Source of the DNA: Mycobacterium sp. | GTDB taxonomy: Bacteria; Actinomycetota; Actinomycetes; Mycobacteriales; Mycobacteriaceae | Assembly: GCA_003987775.1 (NCBI GenBank) | Contig: RXJD01000071.1 | Coordinates: 823-64,822, forward strand | Length of the DNA stretch: 64,000 bases | Reading direction: 5' to 3' | Shown here: in pieces, positions 21,517 to 33,199 of the stretch | How positions within the stretch are numbered: position 1 is the stretch's first letter | Layout: every line of letters starts with the position of its first letter | Program-made: the position numbers and the translations under genes | Notes under the pieces: model-generated | Database searches by the model: none | What the model was told of the DNA's origin: nothing | The model's input: only the letters and a program-made list of their open reading frames with translations

Positions 21517-22121
21517 TACGGCTCGACCTCCTCGTTCATCCCCAACGCCACCATCAGCTCGTCGAGCACGTTGTTGTAATCACCCAGGTCGCGGGGCATA
21601 CCGCGACCGAAAGCCCGCTCGATCGCGGGCAGGTACCGCACGATGCTCCTGAGTACCGGGGCGTCGGCCTCTGCCAGGGCGCGCGGCATCTCCACCGCCT
21701 CCGCCTTTCGCATGTCCGCCAGCGTCAGCAGAATCGTGGCGGGACGGTGCTGCGTGATATCCAGCGTCGGCCAGATGCGATCGACGTCGGCGGCGCGCGG
21801 CCCGGTCGGGATGATCACGAGGTCGGCCGCATCAACCGCAGCGTCAATCGCTTCGGCGGTGCCGGGCGGGCAGTCCACCAGCACCAGCTCGCCCGGCTTG
21901 CTCGACAGTGTTCGCATGTCGGCCGCGGTCGCCGGGATGACGTCGAATGGTAAGGGGGTCCCCAGATGTGCCGCCCGGTCGGCCCATGACGACGCCGACC
22001 CCTGCGGATCCGCGTCAATGACACGCACCGGAACCCCACGCTCCACCCCGGCGGCGGCCAGGAACATCGCGGTCGTCGTCTTGCCTACGCCGCCCTTGGT
22101 GTGCACAAGTGACCAGATCAA
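21516..22121 (-). CDS. Orphan ParA-family ATPase
   Basis: This is a short ParA/MinD-family ATPase of about 201 residues. The deviant Walker A motif KGGVGKTT stands near the N-terminus, followed by VIDADPQGSASSW and LVLVDCPPGT, as in small type Ib ParA proteins of plasmids that lack an N-terminal HTH. The start is uncertain. TTG at 22121 gives MIWSLVHTKGGVGKTT with a GGGGGGAAAGG ribosome-binding stretch upstream; an ATG at 22196 would add 25 unconserved residues. It is distinct from chromosomal ParA/Soj, which would sit beside parB near the origin. With the RHH gene it forms a partition-like cassette, perhaps left by an integrated plasmid or phage. Confidence 0.82.
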   Translation of the reverse strand: MIWSLVHTKGGVGKTTTAMFLAAAGVERGVPVRVIDADPQGSASSWADRAAHLGTPLPFDVIPATAADMRTLSSKPGELVLVDCPPGTAEAIDAAVDAADLVIIPTGPRAADVDRIWPTLDITQHRPATILLTLADMRKAEAVEMPRALAEADAPVLRSIVRYLPAIERAFGRGMPRDLGDYNNVLDELMVALGMNEEVEP

Positions 22122-22945
22122 AACCTTTCCCCCCAACACCACTGAAGTCGAGCTCTCGCGCTGAAGACAAAACATTGCTGGAGTCAGCGCCGGCAACCCA
22201 CCCGGAGCTGCCTCCCGTCGGCGGGACGCCGGCCCCGGCTCGCATGGTTCTGGGCAGCAGGGACTGCTCGCGAAGGACCTCCCCTATAAGCGACGCAACC
22301 GGCGACACACCCCTCACTGTTGCGAAATGCCGTTGCTTCCGCGATCCCTTCAAGGCTGACATTGCTGTCCCCCAACTGCTCCCCACCGGCTCTCAGGTAC
22401 GAGAACAGAGTGCGTGACACCAGCCATGTCTCCTAGAGCCTTTTGGCTCCAAATATGTGACCGGAAGCCCACAGTGGGCCGCACCGTCCGATTGCGGCGG
22501 CCGGGGCCGGCCGAACGCCGCCGAGGCCCGCCATCCTCAGTCGGCGACCAAGGCCGGTCAGGTGCGAAGACGCCGCCGAGCACGCCGGCACGTCTGTCAC
22601 TCGGGTCGTTAATTGCGCCACCCCTCACTACACACACTTCGACGCATAGTGACGCCGAAATCTCCCAGCCCAGTTCGGGAACGCTACGCGATGTTTCGCA
22701 TTATGCATGAGTTTCGTCTGAATTCGCTGTACAAATTCGAGCACCGAAATACCTCCCCGAAGTATCGGAAACACCGGATCTCCCGGCTCAGTGCAGCCGG
22801 ACAGCCCTAACACGTGATCCGACGGTCTGCCTTTGTGCCGGAATGCATCCCACGCGTGGAGCGAGGGTGCGGAGTTGTCGTTGTCGGCGGCATCCGCCGT
22901 GTGTGGGACGACGGTGACAGTGCCCCGGCGAAATAGCCCATCCAA

Positions 22946-22965
22946 CCGAGAATTTCGTTTCTCGG
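22946..22965. other. Short hairpin CCGAGAA...TTCTCGG
   Basis: Perfect 7-bp arms with a 6-base loop, immediately left of AT-rich direct repeats and about 145 bp upstream of the helicase start. Operator, terminator remnant or partition-site element are all possible. Confidence 0.35.
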
Positions 22966-22976
22966 ATATTTGTGCT

Positions 22977-23002
22977 GAATTAATTATTAAATGAATTAAT
23001 TA
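22977..23002. repeat. Paired AT-rich direct repeats GAATTAATTA
   Basis: Two exact copies of GAATTAATTA start 16 bp apart (22977 and 22993), each containing the palindrome AATTAATT. Such an AT run is exceptional in this GC-rich sequence and could be a binding site for a nucleoid protein or a melting element. Confidence 0.5.
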
Positions 23003-23110
23003 ACGCGCCGGGAAATTCCTCAACGCTTCGACCGCGGGGCGGCCGGTTGCTACGACTGGCGGGCCCCTGCCGCCGTCGCACTGTCACACCCCTCGCCTAC
23101 CGTTGCACCT

Positions 23111-26100
23111 GTGTTCGTCTCGGCCGGCACCATCGTCTACAGCGCATCGGATCTCGCGTCCGCGGCGCGGTGCGAGTACGCCCTGCTGCGCGATTTCGAC
23201 GCCAAACTCGGCCGCGGCCCCGCCGTGGCGGTGGAGGACGAATTGCTGGCCCGCACGGCGGTTCTCGGCGGCGACCACGAGCGCCGCCGGCTGGACCGGC
23301 TGCGCGCTCAGTTCGGCGACGAGGTCGCCGTCATCGGCCGGCCCGCCTACACTCACGCCGGCCTGACGGCGGCAGCCGAAGCAACCAGGCGCGCCATCGC
23401 CGCCGGCGCCCCGGTCGTCTATCAGGCAGCCATGTTTGACGGCCGGTTCGTCGGTTTCGCCGACTTCCTTATCCGCGACGGCGAGCGGTATCGCGTCACC
23501 GACACCAAGCTGGCCCGCTCGCCCAAAGTGACCGCGCTGTTGCAGCTGGCGGCATACGCCGACGCGCTCAGCGCGGCGGATGTCGCGATAGCCCCTGACG
23601 CCGAACTGGAACTCGGCGACGGCACGGTGGTCCGCTATCGCCTGAGTGACCTGATTCCGGTCTACCGGACGCAGCGCGCACAGCTGCAGCAGCTGCTGGA
23701 CGACCATCACGCCACCGGTCGCGCGGTGCGCTGGGAGGACTCCGGAGTGCAAGCCTGCTTCCGCTGCCCCCTGTGCACCGAACAGCTGCGCGCCGTCGAC
23801 GACCTGCTACTGGTCGCCGGCATGCGAGTTACTCAGCGCGAGAAGCTTATTGACGCCGGCATCACCACCATCGGCGAGCTGGCCGGCCGCGATCGACCCG
23901 TCCCGGGCCTGAGCCCGCAAGCTCTCGGCACGCTGACCGCTCAGGCCAAAATGCAGATGCGGCAACGCGATAGCGGTACCGCGCAGTTCGAGGTGGCCGA
24001 CCCGCAGCCGCTGGCACTGTTGCCGGAACCGAACCCGGGCGACCTCTTCTTCGACTTCGAAGGCGACCCGCTGTGGACCGCCGATGGCAACCAGTGGGGA
24101 TTGGAGTACCTGTTCGGCGTCCTGGAAGCGGGGCCGGCCGGCACGTTCCGTCCGCTGTGGGCGCACAACCGCATCGACGAGCGCGCGGCGCTGAAGCAGT
24201 TCCTGGCACTGGTGGCCAAACGCCGTAAGCGCTATCCCGACATGCACATCTACCACTACGCGGCCTACGAGAAGACGGCGTTACTGCGCCTGGCCGGCCG
24301 CTACGGTGTCGGCGAGGACGAGGTCGACGACCTGTTGCGCAACGGGGTACTCGTGGACCTGTATCCCTTGGTGCGCAAGAGCATTCGGATCGGCGCCGAA
24401 AGCCTCAGCCTGAAGGCCCTGGAGCCGCTCTACATGGGCTCCCAGTTGCGTTCGGGTGATGTCACCACCGCCACCGACTCGATCACCTGCTATGCGCGGT
24501 ACTGCGAACTGGTGGCCGGCGGCCGCGCGGACGAGGCGGCGACGGTGCTCAAGGAGATCGAGGAGTACAACCACTACGACTGCCTGTCCACCCGCAAGCT
24601 CCGCGACTGGTTATTGATGCTGGCCTGGGAATCGGGCGTCACCCCGATCGGCGTGCAGCCGGTCACCGGGCGGGACACCATCAAAGACCACGACCAGCTG
24701 GCGGTGACATTGGCGAAGTTCACCGGTGACGCCGCTGCCGACGACCGCACGCCTGAGCAGACAGCGGTCGCCCTGATCGCCGCCGCCCGGGGATACCACC
24801 AGCGCGAGGACAAGCCGTTCTGGTGGTCGCACTTCGACCGGCTGAACTACCCGCTCGACGAATGGTCGGACAACACAGACGTTTTCGTCGTCGAGTCCGC
24901 CTCCGTGGTCGCCGACTGGCACACACCGCCGCGGGCCCGCAAGCCACAGCGCCGGCTGCAACTGCAGGGCGAGCTGGCCCGGGGTGATCTGAATCCAGAG
25001 ATGTTCGCGCTCTACGAACCGCCGGCTCCGGCCGGCATGGCTGAGGATCCCGACCGCCGGGGCGCCGGGCGCGCCCAGGTCATCGGTGTGGACGACCCCA
25101 ACCTGCCCGCCACAGTGACGATCCTGGAACGAACGGGCAAGGACGGCAACACCTTCGACCAGGTTCCCGTCGCCCTGACACCCGGACCGCCGGTGAAGAC
25201 GACCGCGATGCGCGAGTCCATCGCGTCGACCGCGCACGCCGTCGCCACCGCACTGCCCGCCCTGCCCCGCACGGCCCTGACCGACCTGCTGCTGCGGCGC
25301 CCGCCACGCACGCGTGGGGCCGGCGCTCTGCCGCGCAGCGGCGACTCGGTCGCCGACATCACGGCCGCGACGCTGAGCCTCGAGTCGTCCTACCTGGCGG
25401 TGCACGGTCCACCCGGCACCGGCAAGACACACACCGCCGCCCGGGTGATCAAGATCCTGGTCACCGAACACCAGTGGCGTGTCGGCGTCGTAGCGCAGTC
25501 ACACGCGGCGGTGGAAAACGTGCTGGACTGCGTGATCGGCGCCGGTCTGGAACCCGCCGTGGTCGCCAAGAAGAGCAACAATCACGCCGCCGCGCGCTGG
25601 CAGGAAATCGACGCCAGCCGGTATCCCGCCTTCATCGCCGACCATGCGGGCTGCGTGATCGGCGGCACCGCATGGGATTTCGCCAACGCACAGCGGGTAG
25701 AGCCGGGCTGCCTGGACCTGCTGGTGATCGACGAGGCGGGCCAGTTCTGCCTGGCCAACACCATCGCCGTCGCACCGTCGGCCACCAACCTGTTACTGCT
25801 CGGGGATCCGCAGCAACTGCCGCAGGTCAGTCAGGGCACTCACCCGGAGAAAGTGGATATCTCCGCGCTGGAATGGCTCGTCGACGGACAGCAGACGCTG
25901 CCCGACGAGCGCGGGTACTTCCTGGACCTGTCCTACCGCATGCATCCGGATGTGTGCGCCGCGGTCTCGGCGTTGTCCTACGAAGGCCGGCTGCGATCGC
26001 ACGCCGAACGCACCACCGCGCGACGCCTGGCCGACTACGAGCCCGGCGTGCACGTATTTCCTGTTCGCCACCAAGGCAATTCGATCGACAGCCCGCAGGA

Positions 26101-26521
26101 GGCGGCCGCCATCGTGGCCGAGATAAGGCGCATGCTCGGCCGGACGTGGACCGACGAGCACGGCACGCGGCCGCTGGCCGCCGCGGATGTGCTGGTGCTG
26201 GCGCCATACAACGCCCAGGTGACCCTGATCCGTCACCAGCTCTCGGAGGCCGGTCTGCCAGGGGTCCGGGTCGGCACCGTCGACAAATTTCAGGGCGGGC
26301 AGGCACCGGTCGTCTTCATCTCCATGACGGCGTCCTCGATTGACGAGGTACCGCGCGGCATCTCATTCCTGCTCAACCGCAACCGGCTCAACGTGGCGAT
26401 CAGCCGGGCGCAGTACGCGGCGGTGATCGTGCGATCGGAGTTGCTGACGCAGTACCTGCCCGCAACCCCGGCCGGCCTGGTGGACCTGGGCGCGTTCCTG
26501 GCGCTCACCGGCGGGCGGTGA
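23111..26521 (+). CDS. RecB-like nuclease / RNase H-fold exonuclease / SF1 helicase fusion (Rv1251c-like)
   Basis: This 1136-residue protein has three apparent enzyme modules. Residues 1-225 look like a Cas4/RecB-type PD-(D/E)XK nuclease (TM0106 family), with FADF (D118), DTK (D131, K133) and QLAAY (Q145, Y149). C21 plus C216/C219/C222 resemble the one-plus-three cysteine pattern of an iron-sulphur nuclease. Residues about 305-500 look like a predicted RNase H-fold exonuclease, with FFDFEGD (D315, E317), VDLYPLV and YNHYDCLSTRKL (D490). Residues about 740-1136 are a Upf1/Dna2-like SF1 helicase: GPPGTGKT (766-773), DEAG (874-877), GDPQQLP (898-904), LSYRMH, TVDKFQG and NVAISRA. GTG 23111 is followed at once by conserved sequence. 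A role in DNA repair or end processing is inferred. The stop lies 3 bp from the convergent MFS gene. Confidence 0.9.
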   Translation: MFVSAGTIVYSASDLASAARCEYALLRDFDAKLGRGPAVAVEDELLARTAVLGGDHERRRLDRLRAQFGDEVAVIGRPAYTHAGLTAAAEATRRAIAAGAPVVYQAAMFDGRFVGFADFLIRDGERYRVTDTKLARSPKVTALLQLAAYADALSAADVAIAPDAELELGDGTVVRYRLSDLIPVYRTQRAQLQQLLDDHHATGRAVRWEDSGVQACFRCPLCTEQLRAVDDLLLVAGMRVTQREKLIDAGITTIGELAGRDRPVPGLSPQALGTLTAQAKMQMRQRDSGTAQFEVADPQPLALLPEPNPGDLFFDFEGDPLWTADGNQWGLEYLFGVLEAGPAGTFRPLWAHNRIDERAALKQFLALVAKRRKRYPDMHIYHYAAYEKTALLRLAGRYGVGEDEVDDLLRNGVLVDLYPLVRKSIRIGAESLSLKALEPLYMGSQLRSGDVTTATDSITCYARYCELVAGGRADEAATVLKEIEEYNHYDCLSTRKLRDWLLMLAWESGVTPIGVQPVTGRDTIKDHDQLAVTLAKFTGDAAADDRTPEQTAVALIAAARGYHQREDKPFWWSHFDRLNYPLDEWSDNTDVFVVESASVVADWHTPPRARKPQRRLQLQGELARGDLNPEMFALYEPPAPAGMAEDPDRRGAGRAQVIGVDDPNLPATVTILERTGKDGNTFDQVPVALTPGPPVKTTAMRESIASTAHAVATALPALPRTALTDLLLRRPPRTRGAGALPRSGDSVADITAATLSLESSYLAVHGPPGTGKTHTAARVIKILVTEHQWRVGVVAQSHAAVENVLDCVIGAGLEPAVVAKKSNNHAAARWQEIDASRYPAFIADHAGCVIGGTAWDFANAQRVEPGCLDLLVIDEAGQFCLANTIAVAPSATNLLLLGDPQQLPQVSQGTHPEKVDISALEWLVDGQQTLPDERGYFLDLSYRMHPDVCAAVSALSYEGRLRSHAERTTARRLADYEPGVHVFPVRHQGNSIDSPQEAAAIVAEIRRMLGRTWTDEHGTRPLAAADVLVLAPYNAQVTLIRHQLSEAGLPGVRVGTVDKFQGGQAPVVFISMTASSIDEVPRGISFLLNRNRLNVAISRAQYAAVIVRSELLTQYLPATPAGLVDLGAFLALTGGR

Positions 26522-26524
26522 CGG

Positions 26525-28234
26525 TCAGACTCGGCCGGCGACCGGGTCGTCGGGATCGGACTGGGGCGAATACTCGGCCCCCGGGCGCACACGAACCCGG
26601 GAAGCGCCGTTGCGGCGGGGCACTGCGACCAGCGGTTGGGTGTTGACGTCGTAGGCAGAGTCCGGCTCCCGGCGAAGGATGTATTCGACGTACCCGTCGT
26701 CGTCGTCCAGGTCGTCGTCCGACTCGTCGGCCAGCGCGTAGCCGGCCAGGTCGTCCACTTCGCGCCGGCTCAGAGCCGAACTCACCGCGCCGACCAGGAA
26801 CATCGACGCGACGATCCCGAACAGAGCGATGAACGCCGGCAACAGCATCGACTGTGACATCGCAGCCGAAAAGGGCCCCCGCACGAAAGAGGGCAGCTGC
26901 AGGGCCGCCTCCTCTCCGTTCGATACACCCGCGCCGCCCGGCATCTCGGCGTTGATCCGCCACGTCATGAACGCGGCCATGCCCGCGCTGCCCAGCACCG
27001 CGCCCAGCTGCCTGGTCGCGTTGTAGACGCCTGAGCCGGCGCCGGCCTGCTCGATCGGCAGATTTCGGGTGGCGGTGGCGGCCAGCGGTGACCAGACGAA
27101 CGCCATGCCCACCCCGATCCCGACGAACGGCAACACCAGCCGCCAGACCGGGGTGCCCGGCTCCAGCTCCATCGCGAGCCACGTCATCGAGATCGCCAGC
27201 GCCGAAAAGCCGAAACCCAGCACCGGCACCGGGTGCACCCTGTCGATGATGAGCCCGACGAGTGGCGCGAGCAGGCCGCTGCTGATCGCCACCGGCGCGA
27301 TCAGCAGGGCAGAGCGCGTCGGCGACAAGCCGCACACCGACTGGGCGTAGAAGGTGAGCGGCAGCATCATCGCGGTCGTCGCGAACGAGATGATGGCCAC
27401 TCCGATGTTGCACAGGCTGAAGTCCCGGTCGGCGAACATGTTCAGCGGCACCAGCGGCGCCCGCCGGTTGACCGACTGCCAGTAGATGAATGCCGTCATG
27501 AACCCGACGCCGGCGACCAGCACTGCCCAGATCCACGGCTTCCAGTCCGCCGATTCACCTTCCTGCAGCCCGAACACCAGCAGGAACATCCCCACGCCGG
27601 ACAGCGCGACGCCGATCAGGTCGAAGCGCTGCGTGCGGACGGGCAGGACCGGAATCAGCCAGATCGCCAGCGCCAGCGCGACCACGCCGACCGGCACATT
27701 GACGAAGAAGATCCACTGCCAGCCCAGGCCGTCGACCAGCGTCCCCCCGGCCAGCGGGCCGACCAGGCTGGCGACACCGGCCGTGGCCCCCCACATGCTC
27801 ATCGCGGAGCCGCGGTGGTTCGCCGGGAAAATCCGGGTCAGCATCGACAGCGTCTGCGGGGTGAGCAGCCCGGCCCCCACCCCCTGCACCACGCGGGCCG
27901 CGATCAACATCGCCGCACTGCCGGAAAGTCCGCACCACACCGATGCGAAGGTGAAGACCACCAGGCCGATCACATAGAGGTTCTTGGGGCCGTACCGGTC
28001 GCCCAGTCGGCCGGCGACCAGCAACACCACCGCGTAGCCCAGCAGGTAGGCGCTGGTCACCCAGACCACCGTGGCGTATCCGATATGCAGCGCGGTCATG
28101 ATCGTCGGATTGGCCACCGCGACGATCGTCGAGTCGAGCATGATCATGAAGAAGCCGAGCATCATCGCCCACAGCGCCGCCCAGGGGTTTCCGGAAAGGC
28201 TGTCCCCGGCCGCCCGGCTCGTCGCCGTGCTCAT
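26525..28234 (-). CDS. DHA2-family MFS drug exporter (Rv1250-like)
   Basis: This 569-residue integral membrane transporter has the 14-segment layout of the EmrB/QacA (DHA2) family, which exports drugs using the proton gradient. Motif A is seen as [11 protein letters not shown] and motif C-like glycines as [12 protein letters not shown] and [25 protein letters not shown]. The C-terminal tail of about 70 residues is acidic then basic ([12 protein letters not shown]) and cytoplasmic. The ATG at 28234 has a GAGGTG ribosome-binding site and begins [11 protein letters not shown]; longer upstream starts lack homology. Substrates are unknown. It is divergent from the Rv1249c-like membrane protein. 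Confidence 0.92.
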   Translation of the reverse strand: MSTATSRAAGDSLSGNPWAALWAMMLGFFMIMLDSTIVAVANPTIMTALHIGYATVVWVTSAYLLGYAVVLLVAGRLGDRYGPKNLYVIGLVVFTFASVWCGLSGSAAMLIAARVVQGVGAGLLTPQTLSMLTRIFPANHRGSAMSMWGATAGVASLVGPLAGGTLVDGLGWQWIFFVNVPVGVVALALAIWLIPVLPVRTQRFDLIGVALSGVGMFLLVFGLQEGESADWKPWIWAVLVAGVGFMTAFIYWQSVNRRAPLVPLNMFADRDFSLCNIGVAIISFATTAMMLPLTFYAQSVCGLSPTRSALLIAPVAISSGLLAPLVGLIIDRVHPVPVLGFGFSALAISMTWLAMELEPGTPVWRLVLPFVGIGVGMAFVWSPLAATATRNLPIEQAGAGSGVYNATRQLGAVLGSAGMAAFMTWRINAEMPGGAGVSNGEEAALQLPSFVRGPFSAAMSQSMLLPAFIALFGIVASMFLVGAVSSALSRREVDDLAGYALADESDDDLDDDDGYVEYILRREPDSAYDVNTQPLVAVPRRNGASRVRVRPGAEYSPQSDPDDPVAGRV

Positions 28235-28430
28235 CAATCGCACCTCGTTTCGGCTCCCGCGTCGGGTCACGCGAAGTCCAGCCCGCATTATTCCCGCTGC
28301 GTTACCCGCCTCGCTCTCCGGCCACGGCGGAGCAGGGCCGACGGCGGGATTATGTGAAGCTTTTCTGCCCGGCACTCATCTTGCGGGACGCGCGTTAGCC
28401 TGAAGAGACGCCGTCCCGAAGAGAGGCACT

Positions 28431-29195
28431 ATGAGCGCTCGACGAAACAAGTCGGTACCGGACCAGCTGGCAGCCGAAAACGGAGGTTCCGGAGGCCGGC
28501 CGAAGGCATCCAGCAGGGCATTGGCCCAGATCATCGAACGCAGTTCGCGCATCCAGGGCCCGGCCGCCGAGGCGTATGTGGCGCGTCTGCGCCGTGCGCA
28601 CCCGGGCGCCAGCCCGGCCGAGATCGTGACCAAGCTGGAGAAGCGCTTCGTGGCCGCGGTGACGGCCAGCGGCGCGGCGGTGGGTGCCGCCGCGACGTTG
28701 CCCGGAATCGGCACCATCGCCGCGCTGTCGGCGGCGGCCGGCGAGACCGCGGTGTTCCTGGAAGCCACCGCGCTGCTGGTGCTGGCGCTGGCCACGGTGT
28801 ACGGCATCCCTCTCGACCATCGGGAGCGGCGCCGCGCCCTGGTGCTGGCCGTGCTGGTCGGCGACAACAGCAAGGCTGCCGTGGCACAGGTGATCGGCGG
28901 CGGGCGGACCAGCGGCGGCTGGGTGTCGGAGAGCATGGCCTCGCTGCCGCTGCCGGCCGTATCGAAGCTGAACAACAGCCTGCTCAAGCGCTTCGTCAAG
29001 CGGTTCGCGCTCAAGCGGGGCGCCCTGATGTTCGGCAAGCTGCTGCCCGTCGGCATCGGAGCGATCATCGGCGCCATCGGCAATCGGATGGTGGGCAAGA
29101 AGCTGGTCCGCAATTCACGCTCGGCCTTCGGCCCTGCGCCGGAGCGGTGGCCCGTCACCCTGCATGTGCTGCCGCCCGTCCGGGATGCCAGCTGA
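28431..29195 (+). CDS. Conserved membrane-associated protein (Rv1249c-like)
   Basis: This 254-residue protein starts at an ATG preceded by GAGAGG. A basic, polar N-terminal 70 residues is followed by Gly/Ala-rich hydrophobic stretches (AAVTASGAAVGAAATLPGIG; ATALLVLALATVYGI; LLPVGIGAIIGAIGNRMVG) that could insert in or lie on the membrane. The family is conserved next to kgd in mycobacteria, but no function is known. The Gly-rich hydrophobic pattern is somewhat like EcsC-type proteins; I could not confirm this. It points in the same direction as kgd, 193 bp upstream of it. Confidence 0.82.
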   Translation: MSARRNKSVPDQLAAENGGSGGRPKASSRALAQIIERSSRIQGPAAEAYVARLRRAHPGASPAEIVTKLEKRFVAAVTASGAAVGAAATLPGIGTIAALSAAAGETAVFLEATALLVLALATVYGIPLDHRERRRALVLAVLVGDNSKAAVAQVIGGGRTSGGWVSESMASLPLPAVSKLNNSLLKRFVKRFALKRGALMFGKLLPVGIGAIIGAIGNRMVGKKLVRNSRSAFGPAPERWPVTLHVLPPVRDAS

Positions 29196-29388
29196 ACCGG
29201 ATGCCGGCTAAAGCGCTTGGTCTCTCTCGCGGATCGCGGGCAAAGCGCTAGCCTTTATGGGTCAGAAACGGTCGGTACCCTTCACCGACCACCGAGGGGT
29301 GTGAGGCGCCCCGCCACCCGGGGCGCCAGGAGTGGCAGGCGTTCGCCAAAACGCTTGCAGGACACAAGAATTGAGGCGAACAGCGGCC

Positions 29389-33177
<3,789 letters not shown>

Positions 33178-33199
33178 CGGGGCCCCGCTGTCGGGGACA

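Larger units (their letters stand above)
22122..23110. other. About 1 kb of non-coding DNA upstream of ParA and the helicase
   Basis: No credible coding frame; short frames of 62-105 residues have no recognisable content. Composition changes along the region, being GC-rich at 22470-22610 and AT-rich at 22680-22760 and 22970-23005. It contains the hairpin at 22946-22965 and the paired AT-rich repeats at 22977-23002. It could hold the promoters of parA and the helicase, and possibly the centromere-like site of the ParA/RHH pair. Confidence 0.5.

Noticed and set aside
21516-22196. Chromosomal ParA/Soj of the origin region
   Set aside because: No parB, rnpA, jag or gid-type genes nearby, and the protein is too short; an accessory partition ATPase fits better.
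22628-22945. 105-residue minus-strand frame upstream of parA
   Set aside because: No recognisable motif, weak start context and overlap with AT-rich non-coding DNA; kept only as part of the intergenic description.
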